This document shows positions 1 to 7,711 of a stretch of DNA of 49,908 bases, piece by piece. This DNA comes from CAMEON01 sp964463245 (lineage in GTDB: Bacteria > Bacillota > Clostridia > Oscillospirales > CAG-272): the NCBI GenBank assembly GCA_964463245.1, contig CAYXBU010000008.1, positions 1 to 49,908 of the forward strand, written 5' to 3'. Position numbers and translations under genes: made by a program. Within the stretch, counting starts at the first letter, position 1. Every line of letters starts with the position of its first letter. Under the pieces are notes generated by a model. It did not search any database. It had not been told where the DNA came from and worked only from the letters and a program-made list of their open reading frames with translations.

Positions 1-47
1 TCAAGAAGATGATCCAGTCCTACGAGAACAACCTGCAGAACAAGTAA
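1..47 (+). CDS. C-terminal end of an upstream protein (partial)
   Basis: The frame starting at base 3 runs to TAA at 45-47 and encodes the last residues KKMIQSYENNLQNK. The codon use and the terminator that follows at once (61-98) support a real gene end. A basic/amphipathic C-terminal helix like this is common in extracellular solute-binding proteins of sugar ABC transporters, but 14 residues are too few to assign a family. Confidence 0.55.
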   Translation, partial: KKMIQSYENNLQNK

Positions 48-60
48 CCTGACCCGACAA

Positions 61-98
61 AAAAGGGGGGTACGGCCTGTGCGCCGCACCCCTCTTTT
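61..98. terminator. Bidirectional intrinsic terminator
   Basis: Arms 61-76 and 83-98 form a 16-bp stem with one G-T wobble and one mismatch around a 6-base loop (77-82). The stem begins with AAAA and ends with TTTT, so it can work in both directions. It lies between the convergent ends of the partial gene (stop at 47) and the minus-strand lipoprotein (stop at 117). Confidence 0.8.
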
Positions 99-116
99 CA
101 GTATTGTCCGCCCGTA

Positions 117-1608
117 TCAGGAGGGCAGAACGACGCCGAAGTTGCAATAGTAGAAGTAGGTTCCGCCCTGGGTATAGAAGCCGAAGCCGCCACCCTTAAG
201 GTCAGACACGAGGATCTCAACGTGAGTCCAGCCGCCCAGCTTCAAGGCGAGGTCGCCGTCGGCGGCGTACTCCTCGATGTTGACGGTGACGGCGGTGAAG
301 TTGCTGCCGATGGAGAAGTACATGGCCGCCTTGTCGTCGATGTTCCAGGTCGGCTCACTGCCGTACTGCGCGGGCATCCAGATGTCAAAGGACAGGATCG
401 CGCCCTCCACGCCCCGGTAGGCCTTGATGGGATCGTCCATGAAGCGGAAGGAACGGGACTCGTAGCTGGTGTCCCCCGCGTAGTTGTAGACCTGTACCAG
501 CTCATGCTCCTCGTCCAGGATCACGGGATCGATACTGCCGGCGGCGTTACCGGGGAACATATTGCGCTTGATCTCCTTGCCGTTCTCATCGTATTCGCAG
601 ACATCGATGGGATGGAAGTTCTCGGGCAGGGCGGGCATGGAGGCCTTGACCGCGTCATGCTCCGGGTTGCCCTTGTGTACCACGCCGATATTGGCAATGT
701 AGATGGTGCTGTTCTTCTCGGTCAGGATGCCGAAGCTGTCCCCGCGCAGGTCGGCGACGGGGATCTCAAAGACATTCCAGCTCCCGATGGACGCGGCCAG
801 CTTGTTGCCGCCCGCCGCCGTGGCGGGAACTGCCTTGTAGGCACTGTATTCGGTGCCCATGGAAAAGTACAGGTAAGCCGTCTCCTCGACCCACAGATCC
901 TTGTTGCCCCGATAATTGTCGGGGATAAAGTAGGCCACGGTCACATAGGCGTAGATGTCGTCCTTGGCATCCGCCACGGCAGACAGGCTGTTGGAAAAGC
1001 TCAGGAGCCGTGCGGCGGGGGAATAATCCGTCGCGTGGTTCTCCACCCGCAGGACGCCGTCCCCGATGTCCGTGACTTGGATGCTGCCGTTCAGACCGAG
1101 GGTCAGCTGATCGACCGTGACGGGGGTCAGCTCTCCGTCGGGGGTGGGTACGCCGACCTTAACGGCCGCCTCGTCCACCGTCTCGGCGGGCTCGGTGGCG
1201 GGCTCGGTGGCGGGCTCGGTGGCNNNNNNNNNNNNNNNNNNNNNNNNNNNNNNNNNNNNNNNNNNNNNNNNNNNNNNNNNNNNNNNNNNNNNNNNNNNNN
1301 NNNNNNNNNNNNNNNNNNNNNNNGGCGGGCTCGGTGGCGGGCTCGGTGGCGGGCTCGGTGGCAGGATCGGTCGCGGGTTCGGTCGCAGGATCGGTCGCAG
1401 GATCGGTCGCGGGTTCGGTGGCAGGGTCGGTCACAGGGTCGGTCATTGCTTCGGTGGCAGGATCGGTCGCGGGATCGGTCACCGCCTCGGTCGCGTGGGA
1501 GGTGCTCTCGGTCTCCATAGTCTTGTCCTCGTCGGAGCAGGACGCCAGCGTGACGGCGCAGGCCAATGCCAGCAGGATGGGTATCAGGCGCGCAAGCATA
1601 TGCTTCAT
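117..1608 (-). CDS. Lipoprotein with TEPA-repeat linker and two tandem beta domains (interrupted by assembly gap)
   Basis: The start ATG (1606-1608) follows an AAAAAGGAG site. Residues 1-24 are a lipoprotein signal peptide ending LASC, so the mature protein should be lipid-anchored at Cys24. A long linker of TDPA/TEPA units follows, encoded by near-perfect 12-bp repeats, and runs into the 100-N gap (1224-1323). After the gap comes a region with two related modules of about 130-150 residues. Each contains a Y-F-S-[IM]-G strand, a G-[SG]-W-[NT] segment, a D-L-[RK]-G-[DG]-[SG]-F-G turn and a final N-[IF]-G-V-V strand. I do not recognise the domain; it looks like a duplicated beta-sandwich. The frame differs across the gap as drawn, but a gap of any multiple of three bases restores one continuous gene, so I treat it as one CDS and not a pseudogene. 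Confidence 0.8.
1185..1490. repeat. 12-bp tandem repeat coding for Thr-(Glu/Asp)-Pro-Ala
   Basis: Tandem 12-base units, perfect near the gap and drifting toward the N-terminus (Glu/Asp alternation, occasional Met-Thr), encode the linker of the minus-strand lipoprotein. Repeats this homogeneous are prone to length change by slippage, so linker length may vary between strains. Confidence 0.85.
1224..1323. other. Assembly gap (100 N) within a 12-bp coding repeat
   Basis: One hundred N placeholders interrupt a run of GCGGGCTCGGTG-type 12-mers coding for Thr-Glu-Pro-Ala on the minus strand. Identical repeat copies on both sides suggest that the assembler could not resolve the repeat number. The true size is unknown. 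Confidence 0.95.
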
Positions 1609-1655
1609 GATCTTTCATCTCCTTTTTCAGCGGATGGAAGCTCCGCTTTTGCATT

Positions 1656-1684
1656 ATGCTATCACGATTTCAGCGGCTTGTCAA
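1656..1684 (-). promoter_or_regulatory. Sigma-A promoter of the TEPA lipoprotein
   Basis: On the minus strand, -35 TTGACA (1679-1684) and -10 TAGCAT (1656-1661) are separated by 17 bp. The leader toward the ATG at 1608 contains a small hairpin (AGCGGA...TCCGCT, about 1629-1648). Confidence 0.75.
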
Positions 1685-1824
1685 GCGGACGGGTATTCTG
1701 TTTACAAAAACTTCACTTTTTCGGCGACAGCGGGCAAAAACAGGCGGTTTTCAAAGCCTTGTGCGGGAATGCGGAGGGTATCGGAACGATGCAGGAACGG
1801 GTGCAGTTTTTTTTGCCGCGGCTC

Positions 1825-1853
1825 TTGTATTCCGTCAATATCTGTGCTATAAT
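1825..1853 (+). promoter_or_regulatory. Sigma-A promoter of the FG-GAP/propeller lipoprotein
   Basis: -35-like TTGTAT (1825-1830), a 17-bp spacer and a perfect -10 TATAAT (1848-1853), 43 bases upstream of the ATG at 1896. It is divergent from the promoter at 1656-1684. Confidence 0.75.
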
Positions 1854-1895
1854 GTAGGCAACAAAAGCCATCATGCTTGTTCGGGAGGTATCCGT

Positions 1896-4103
1896 ATGAA
1901 AAAGCGAACCCTTCGCCGTATGCCCGCTCTCCCCTGTCTGCTCGCGCTCTTCCTGCTGTTCTCGGTGCTGTGCCTGTGCACAGCCTGCTCGGAGGGCGAC
2001 AGTGCCGTGACCGACACCCCCGCCGAGACGATCTCTGAGGCCGCCCCCGAGACGGTTCCCCCCGCTACCGAGACCGAGCCGGCAGGCGAGACCGAGACCG
2101 AACCCGCCTCCGAGACCCTCCCGCCGCCTACCGCCGCCGCCCCCGAGATCCACGACGGCTACACAGTCGCGGCGGTCTATCGGGAGCCCATCACCACCTC
2201 GAACGGCTCCGCGCAGGTCAAGCTGTCGGACGGGCTTCATCTGACCGTAGACTTCTCCTCCCGCTTTCTGGGGAGCGAGTCGGCGGTGGATCATGATACC
2301 ATGCACTTCGGGGACATATTCCGCTCCGAGGTCATCAACCGCCAGCTCCCGGAGGACTTCCGTGCCGGCGACCTGAACGGCGACCGCACCGAGGAGCTGT
2401 TGACCTTCTCGGATCGCACCCTGACGGCCTGGCAGGTCTCCCCTTACACCACCAAGGAGCTGATCTGTATGCTGACCCAGACCTACAGCTTTGACGGCGT
2501 GCTGGCGGGGGTCGGCGACTTCAATTCGGACGGCTTCAACGACCTCTGCTTCTACACGGCGGACGGGCGGGTGGTGCTGTCCTTCTGGGACGAGGCCGCG
2601 CTGACCTTTGCCCCGCAGGACTACGGTCCCCTGCCGACCGTCACGGGCACCCTCGCCCACCCCGACCGGCTGTATGTCGGGTACATCAACAAGGACAGTC
2701 TGCCCGACCTGCTCTATGCCGACGGCATGACCCTGACCTCCTTCGCCTGGGACGGCACGGCCTTTTCCCCGCTCTCGACCTTCACCCTGCTTGACTGCGA
2801 GGGCTACAACCTCTGCGCCGTGTCCGACATCAACAGCGACGGTCTGTCGGACTTCGGCGTGATCCTGCACACCGAGGGCAAGCGGGATCGCATCTGCACC
2901 TACTTCGGGCGGGGGGACGGCCGCTTCGGTCCCACCTGCGACGAGGAGATCGGCAACCGCAACCTCTACCCCATCTGCGAGGTCGGGACCGCGCGCACGG
3001 TGCTGGTCTTCGGCGGCGGGGATGTGACCGGGGATGGCGTGGACGACTATGTGTCGGTCATGGAGGACGGACGCGCCGGTACCACCATGCTGTACCGCAT
3101 GACCTACCCCACCGAGGCTCCCGCCTATGATTACTCCAGCCATGTCATCCGCCTGGAGGACGGCTCCTACATTCTCTACACCGGCACCCTCTACTCGGAT
3201 TACAACACCGACAAATACAATGTCACGGCAGGCGACCACCTGATCGCCTACACCTCCGAGGACGGCGAGCACTGGTACCCGATGCTGGACGGCTGTTGCT
3301 TCCCGATCGGCTCCGAGCTGGGCGAGGACGGGCAGTGGTACTCCGGCAACACCATGGAGCCGGAGGTCATCTTCGTGGACGGTGTCTACTATATGTACTT
3401 CCAGACCGAGTGCTACACCACCCGTCCCGACGGCACCCGCGTGGGCAATGACCACATCGGCGTCGCCACCTCCACCGACGGTCTGCACTTTACCCCCTCC
3501 CGCGAGCCTGTCATCGAGACCGATGACCCCTACTTCTGCTTCCACCATCAGGAGGTCATGTATGTCCCCGACGACCCGGAGGGCTGCTTCTGGATGTATG
3601 TCGCCAACGCGGGCGACCTCGGCGGGGTGTTCCTGCTCAAATCCAACGATCCCTTCCACTTTGAGTTGAAGTCCGACGGTGTCCTGCGGAGGGTCAGCGG
3701 CTTCACCGTGGGCACCCAGGTGGGCTACATCAATGATGTGGCGGGCGGACGGCTGTTCGTCAACTCCCGCGAGATATACGACCCGACCTACGGCGGCGGC
3801 ACCGACCTCAAGACCGTCGTGGGGCTGTCCTTCTCACGGGACGGGCTCCACTGGACTCCCTCGGAGGTCTGGTTCGCGGGGGTGGATGTCAGCGACCCGC
3901 ATACCGCCGGGCGCAAGAACATGGTCTTCTCCGGCATCTCCACCTACAACGGCACCGGCGAGATCCGTCCGAACGAGGACGGCAGCTACACCCTGGTCTA
4001 TGTCGCGTGCTGTACCGACCGCGGCATGGCTCCGCAGATATTCTACGCCAGCGAGGGCGCGGGCTTTGCGACCCTCGTGCTCAAGGCGGACACCACCGAT
4101 TGA
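1896..4103 (+). CDS. Lipoprotein with FG-GAP/VCBS-like repeats and a C-terminal GH43-like beta-propeller
   Basis: I chose ATG 1896 because a GGGAGG site lies 7 bases upstream and the protein then starts with a signal peptide (MKKRTLRR, hydrophobic core, lipobox CTAC). The open frame extends further upstream but lacks a signal there. After a Glu/Thr/Pro linker, residues about 155-395 hold repeated calcium-type loops (GDLNGDRTEE, GDFNSDGFND, SDINSDGLSD, GDVTGDGVDD) typical of FG-GAP/VCBS seven-bladed propellers. Residues about 410-735 carry repeated strand motifs such as EDGSYILYTG, DGVYYMYFQT, STDGLHF and SRDGLHWTP, as in GH43/GH32/GH68 five-bladed propellers. Overall it resembles a surface glycan-binding or glycan-cleaving protein. 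I cannot assign the catalytic acids with certainty, so a purely binding role is possible. Confidence 0.8.
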   Translation: MKKRTLRRMPALPCLLALFLLFSVLCLCTACSEGDSAVTDTPAETISEAAPETVPPATETEPAGETETEPASETLPPPTAAAPEIHDGYTVAAVYREPITTSNGSAQVKLSDGLHLTVDFSSRFLGSESAVDHDTMHFGDIFRSEVINRQLPEDFRAGDLNGDRTEELLTFSDRTLTAWQVSPYTTKELICMLTQTYSFDGVLAGVGDFNSDGFNDLCFYTADGRVVLSFWDEAALTFAPQDYGPLPTVTGTLAHPDRLYVGYINKDSLPDLLYADGMTLTSFAWDGTAFSPLSTFTLLDCEGYNLCAVSDINSDGLSDFGVILHTEGKRDRICTYFGRGDGRFGPTCDEEIGNRNLYPICEVGTARTVLVFGGGDVTGDGVDDYVSVMEDGRAGTTMLYRMTYPTEAPAYDYSSHVIRLEDGSYILYTGTLYSDYNTDKYNVTAGDHLIAYTSEDGEHWYPMLDGCCFPIGSELGEDGQWYSGNTMEPEVIFVDGVYYMYFQTECYTTRPDGTRVGNDHIGVATSTDGLHFTPSREPVIETDDPYFCFHHQEVMYVPDDPEGCFWMYVANAGDLGGVFLLKSNDPFHFELKSDGVLRRVSGFTVGTQVGYINDVAGGRLFVNSREIYDPTYGGGTDLKTVVGLSFSRDGLHWTPSEVWFAGVDVSDPHTAGRKNMVFSGISTYNGTGEIRPNEDGSYTLVYVACCTDRGMAPQIFYASEGAGFATLVLKADTTD

Positions 4104-4120
4104 ACCGCGCAAGCGCGCAA

Positions 4121-4166
4121 GCGGCGGCGGGAGGTTTCCCTCAAGGGAGCCTCCCGCCGCTCTTTT
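4121..4166 (+). terminator. Intrinsic terminator after the propeller lipoprotein
   Basis: A GC-rich stem (GGCGGCGGGAGG on the left, CCTCCCGCCGCT on the right, with an inner AAGGGA/TTTCCCT segment) is followed by CTTTT. It lies 18 bases after the stop codon. Confidence 0.7.
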
Positions 4167-4200
4167 GATCCATGTTCAGAAAACATTCATGGAAATCCCC

Positions 4201-4229
4201 TTGCAATCCCGAGCGAAATGTGGTACAAT
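4201..4229 (+). promoter_or_regulatory. Sigma-A promoter of galK
   Basis: -35 TTGCAA (4201-4206), 17-bp spacer, -10 TACAAT (4224-4229), about 55 bases before the galK ATG. The stretch around the -10 (GTGGTACAATGG) is nearly identical to that of the promoter at 42431-42459. Confidence 0.75.
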
Positions 4230-4284
4230 GGCGGTAAGAACCGCACGGATGCGGCAGGAGCCGCATCGGAAAGGATATACCATT

Positions 4285-5670
4285 ATGAATCAGACTGCCA
4301 TGGATCCCGTTGCCTATGCCGCGGCATGGGCGAATGCCCCCCTGCGCCCCGCCGCGACCATCCTGTCCGCCGTCCGAGGCGGCGATGCGGACGACATTCT
4401 GAACGCTCTGGGCGGTCAGGGCGGCCTTGACCACCGTCGGGCGCGTTGCGCGGCTCTGCTGGAGGATTTCATCCGCGCCTTCGGAGCCGACCGCCCCGCC
4501 GCGCTCCTGACCACCGCCGGGCGCAGTGAGCTGTCCGGCAACCACACCGACCACAACCACGGCTGTGTCGTCGCCACCGCCGTTAGTCTGGATATGCTGT
4601 GCGTGGCCGCCCCCCGCGCCGACGGAGTCGCCTGCGTACACAGCGTGGGCTTTGACACGGACGAGGTCAGCCTCTCCCCGCTCCCGACCCCCGACAGCGT
4701 ACAGAGCGGCAGCTCTGCCTCCCTCATCGCGGGGGTGGCGGCGGGCTTTGCCCGCGAGGGCTATGCCGTCGGCGGTTTTGATGCCTGCATGACCTCCGAG
4801 GTACTGCCCGGCTCGGGGCTGTCCTCTTCGGCGGCCTACGAGGATATGATCGGCACCATCCTCTCCCACCTGTACAACGGCGGGCGCGTGGACAACGTCA
4901 CGGTCGCCAAAATATCCCAGTATGCCGAGAATGCCTACTTCGGCAAGCCCTGCGGCTTGATGGACCAGGTCGCCTGCGCTGTCGGCGGGATCGTCGCCAT
5001 CGACTTTGCCGACCCGTCCGCCCCGCAGATCACCCCCATCCCGTTTGACATGAGCAAGGCGGGCTACCACCTGTGTATCCTCAACACCGGGGGCAACCAC
5101 GCCGACCTGACCCCCGACTACGCCGCCGTCCCCGCCGAGATGAAGGCGGTGGCCGCCGCCTTTGGAAAGCCTGTCCTGCGGGAAGTGGAGGAGACCGACG
5201 TGATCGCCGCCCTGCCCACCCTGCGGGAGCGGCTGGGAGACCGCGCCGTCCTGCGCGCCCTGCACTTCTTTGAGGAGGATCGGCGGGTGGAGCGTCAGCG
5301 GGATGCCCTGCTGGAGGCCTGTGCCGCCGAGGCCGCCGAAGATACCGCCGCCGCAGAGGCGGCTCTCGCCCGCTTCTTTGCGGATGTGTCCGCCTCGGGG
5401 CGTTCCTCCTTCTGCTACCTGCAGAATGTGTACACCCCCCACAACGTGACCGAGCAGGGTCTGTCGCTGGCTCTCTGCCTGTGCGAGACCATCCCGGGTG
5501 TCCACCCGGCCGCCTTCCGCGTACACGGCGGCGGCTTCGCGGGAACCATACAGGCCTGGGTGCCCGCCGCCGAGGTCGAGACCTTCCGCGCCGCCATGGA
5601 TGCCGTGTTCGGGCGCGGTGCTACCCTCGACCTGCAGGTGCGCCCCCTCGGTGCCGCACGGATCGGGTAA
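4285..5670 (+). CDS. galK: Galactokinase (GHMP kinase)
   Basis: Cytoplasmic enzyme that phosphorylates galactose at C1 in the Leloir pathway. The 461-residue protein carries all three GHMP landmarks: the galactokinase signature GRSELSGNHTDHNHG (residues 79-93), the ATP-binding loop LPGSGLSSSAAYE (about 174-186) and the C-terminal VHGGGFAGTIQ motif (about 413). The family catalytic Asp lies in the GLMDQVACAVGG segment. The length is slightly above typical bacterial GalK (about 390) because of an N-terminal extension of about 60 residues. ATG 4285 is preceded by AAAGGA. The gene has its own promoter and pairs logically with the GH36 alpha-galactosidase at 38290-40464. No galT or galE lies in the window. 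Confidence 0.9.
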   Translation: MNQTAMDPVAYAAAWANAPLRPAATILSAVRGGDADDILNALGGQGGLDHRRARCAALLEDFIRAFGADRPAALLTTAGRSELSGNHTDHNHGCVVATAVSLDMLCVAAPRADGVACVHSVGFDTDEVSLSPLPTPDSVQSGSSASLIAGVAAGFAREGYAVGGFDACMTSEVLPGSGLSSSAAYEDMIGTILSHLYNGGRVDNVTVAKISQYAENAYFGKPCGLMDQVACAVGGIVAIDFADPSAPQITPIPFDMSKAGYHLCILNTGGNHADLTPDYAAVPAEMKAVAAAFGKPVLREVEETDVIAALPTLRERLGDRAVLRALHFFEEDRRVERQRDALLEACAAEAAEDTAAAEAALARFFADVSASGRSSFCYLQNVYTPHNVTEQGLSLALCLCETIPGVHPAAFRVHGGGFAGTIQAWVPAAEVETFRAAMDAVFGRGATLDLQVRPLGAARIG

Positions 5671-5726
5671 TATCGGGGGAACTCCCCCGTCCCCCCCAAA
5701 AAACCATCAAAGGAAGCACAACCATT

Positions 5727-6176
5727 ATGAAATCCAAGCACAATAACCGCCCCGCACGGCGGCCGACCGAGAGCAAGCCGGTCACGCCCGAGGCCAAGCG
5801 GCGGCTCGTGGTGGTCTTAGCCCTGTCCCTGTTCCTGCTCATCCTGTATTTCAGCGTGCAGAGCATGGCGGAGGACGGTACCCTGCCCCCCGCGGCGGGC
5901 TACGCCATCATGATCCTGTACATGGTCTCCTTCGCGGGACTTCTGATCGGCTACCTGCTCTACAACCGCGCCTTTGTCAACAAGGACGTGACGGTGGATA
6001 TGCTCCCCGACGACTGGTCGGACGAGAAGAAGCAGGACTTCGTGGAGGGCAACCGCCGCCGCGCCGAAAAATCCCGCTGGCTCCTCTACCTGCTCATTCC
6101 TTTCATCTTCGTATTCATGGCCGAGGCTCTCTACCTGTTCCTCTGGATGGACAATCTCGAAAATTTCTTCAAATAA
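5727..6176 (+). CDS. Small three-helix membrane protein of unknown function
   Basis: A 149-residue protein starting at ATG 5727 behind AAAGGAAG; longer upstream starts would run into galK. The N-terminus is basic (MKSKHNNRPARR). Three hydrophobic helices follow at about residues 27-46, 57-79 and 118-141, separated by a charged segment with DDWSDEKKQDFVEGNRRRAE. I do not recognise the family. It lies 56 bases after galK and 15 bases before the metallo-hydrolase, so it is probably co-transcribed with them. Confidence 0.75.
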   Translation: MKSKHNNRPARRPTESKPVTPEAKRRLVVVLALSLFLLILYFSVQSMAEDGTLPPAAGYAIMILYMVSFAGLLIGYLLYNRAFVNKDVTVDMLPDDWSDEKKQDFVEGNRRRAEKSRWLLYLLIPFIFVFMAEALYLFLWMDNLENFFK

Positions 6177-6191
6177 CAAGGACTTTTTCTT

Positions 6192-7037
6192 ATGCCTCAG
6201 ACAACTTCCTACCGCCTCTTCACCCTCTACTCCGGCTCGGAGGGCAACGCCGCCTACCTGGAGACCCCGGGGGCGCGCATCCTCATTGACGCGGGTAAGT
6301 GCACCCGCACTCTGACCGCCTCCCTGCGGGAGGTGGGGGTCTCGCCGGACGAGCTGGATGCCATCTTCATCACCCACGAACACCGGGATCACATCGCCGC
6401 GCTGGAGGTACTGACCAAGCGGCATCCGATCCCGGTGCATATGCTGTTGAAGTCCGCCGAGCTGTTCCGCGCCACCCAGCCCGAGGCTCTGTGCTCCTGT
6501 CTGGTGCTCCACAAACAGCCGAACTTCACCGTGACCGTCGGAGACGTGACGGTACGCGCCTTCCCGACCATGCATGACAGCCGCGCCTCGGTGGGCTACC
6601 GCTTTGACCTTTGCGGGGTGTCGGTCGGCTATGCGACCGACACGGGCTGCGTGACCGAGGAGATGGAGGCCATGCTGTGCGGCTGTGAGACGGTCGTGCT
6701 GGAATCCAACCACGACGAGGAGCTGCTCATGAGCGGTCCCTACCCCTATGAGCTGAAGCTGCGTATCAAGTCCCGTCGGGGACACCTGTGCAATCGGGAT
6801 GCCGCCGCGCTGGCGGTACGGCTGGCCGAGTCGGGCACACGGCACTTCCTGCTGGCGCACCTGAGCGAGATCAACAACTACCCCGACATCGCCTATGACG
6901 AGACCGCCTCCGCGCTGGCGGGGACGGGAGCGACCGTCGCGGTGGCGGCACCGGATCATGTCACGGCAGTGGTGGGTCGCGCCGACCTGCCCATCCCCCG
7001 CGCATTGCCGTCCGCGGCAGGAGGGGATGCCCTATGA
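6192..7037 (+). CDS. YycJ/WalJ-type metallo-beta-lactamase-fold hydrolase
   Basis: A 281-residue cytoplasmic MBL-fold protein. It opens with the family-typical LYSGSEGNAAYL and has the metal motif ITHEHRDH (HxHxDH), a further metal-site His in the FPTMHDS segment, GYATDTG, LESNHDEELL and a final LLAHLSEINN. This is the YycJ pattern, a family linked in Firmicutes to nuclease activity and cell-wall/DNA-stress phenotypes. It overlaps rlmH by 4 bases (ATGA), and yycJ-rlmH proximity is common in Firmicutes genomes. Start ATG 6192 follows AAGGA. Confidence 0.85.
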   Translation: MPQTTSYRLFTLYSGSEGNAAYLETPGARILIDAGKCTRTLTASLREVGVSPDELDAIFITHEHRDHIAALEVLTKRHPIPVHMLLKSAELFRATQPEALCSCLVLHKQPNFTVTVGDVTVRAFPTMHDSRASVGYRFDLCGVSVGYATDTGCVTEEMEAMLCGCETVVLESNHDEELLMSGPYPYELKLRIKSRRGHLCNRDAAALAVRLAESGTRHFLLAHLSEINNYPDIAYDETASALAGTGATVAVAAPDHVTAVVGRADLPIPRALPSAAGGDAL

Positions 7038-7519
7038 TGCCGCCTGCTGTCAAGTTCATCACGGTCGGCTCCCTCAAGGAGGCCTACCTGCGGGAGGCAG
7101 TCGCGGAATACCGCAAGCGGCTGTCGGGACACTGTCGGGTGGAGGAGCTGGAGTTGAAGGAATCCCGCCTCTCGGATCGCCCCTCGGAGGCCGAGATCCG
7201 CGCCGCGCTGGCGCGGGAGGGCGCCGAGATCCGCGCCGCCATCCCGCCCCGTTCCTTCCCGGTCGCCCTCTGCGTGGAGGGGGAAAAGCTCTCCTCCCCC
7301 GCCCTGACCGTCAAGCTGCAGGATGCCTGCCGCAGTGCAAGCAGCCTGTGCTTCATCATCGGCTCCTCCCACGGGCTGGATCCGTCGGTCAAGGCCGCCG
7401 CCCGCCTGCGGCTCTCGGTCTCCGACCTGACCTTTCCCCACCAGCTCATGCGGGTCATCCTGTATGAGGCGATCTACCGATGCTACCAGATCGATCTGGG
7501 GACGAAATACCACAAATGA
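7034..7519 (+). CDS. rlmH: 23S rRNA (pseudouridine-1915-N3)-methyltransferase RlmH
   Basis: A SPOUT methyltransferase that modifies pseudouridine 1915 in helix 69 of 23S rRNA. The 161 residues match the usual length of about 159. The start is VKFITVGSLKEAYLREAV, with EYRKRL, then the knot region FIIGSSHGLDPSV and the invariant end LYEAIYRCYQIDLGTKYHK. The start codon lies inside the end of the upstream MBL gene (ATGA overlap), indicating translational coupling. A second ATG directly follows, so the true start could be 7037. Confidence 0.93.
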   Translation: MMPPAVKFITVGSLKEAYLREAVAEYRKRLSGHCRVEELELKESRLSDRPSEAEIRAALAREGAEIRAAIPPRSFPVALCVEGEKLSSPALTVKLQDACRSASSLCFIIGSSHGLDPSVKAAARLRLSVSDLTFPHQLMRVILYEAIYRCYQIDLGTKYHK

Positions 7520-7532
7520 TATCTTCCCACAG

Positions 7533-7571
7533 GGGAGGGAGCCTTCCCGACGGATGGCTCTCTCCCTTTTT
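7533..7571 (+). terminator. Intrinsic terminator after rlmH
   Basis: Stem GGGAGGGAGCC (7533-7543) pairs with GGCTCTCTCCC (7556-7566) with one wobble, followed by TTTTTC. It ends the galK-rlmH transcription unit. Confidence 0.8.
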
Positions 7572-7641
7572 CTCTTCTTCCCGATGCTCTCCCGGGGCAA
7601 ATTGCACAAGAAAACCCGCGCCGTTTCGTGCAGGATGCAAA

Positions 7642-7670
7642 TTGACTCATGAAGAAAAAAAGAATATAAT
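7642..7670 (+). promoter_or_regulatory. Sigma-A promoter of the surface GDPD
   Basis: -35 TTGACT (7642-7647), 17-bp spacer, -10 TATAAT (7665-7670), 41 bases before the ATG at 7712. Confidence 0.8.
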
Positions 7671-7711
7671 GAAGGCAGCAAGACTCCATCTTATATGAAA
7701 GGAAGAATCCC

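Noticed and set aside
1185..1490. CRISPR-like array
   Set aside because: The 12-bp units have no spacers and code in frame for a Thr-Glu-Pro-Ala linker.
1713..3659. Long minus-strand open frame opposite the propeller lipoprotein
   Set aside because: It is a by-product of high GC content: Val/Gly/Arg-rich text without domains, while the plus strand has a signal peptide, promoter and recognisable repeats.
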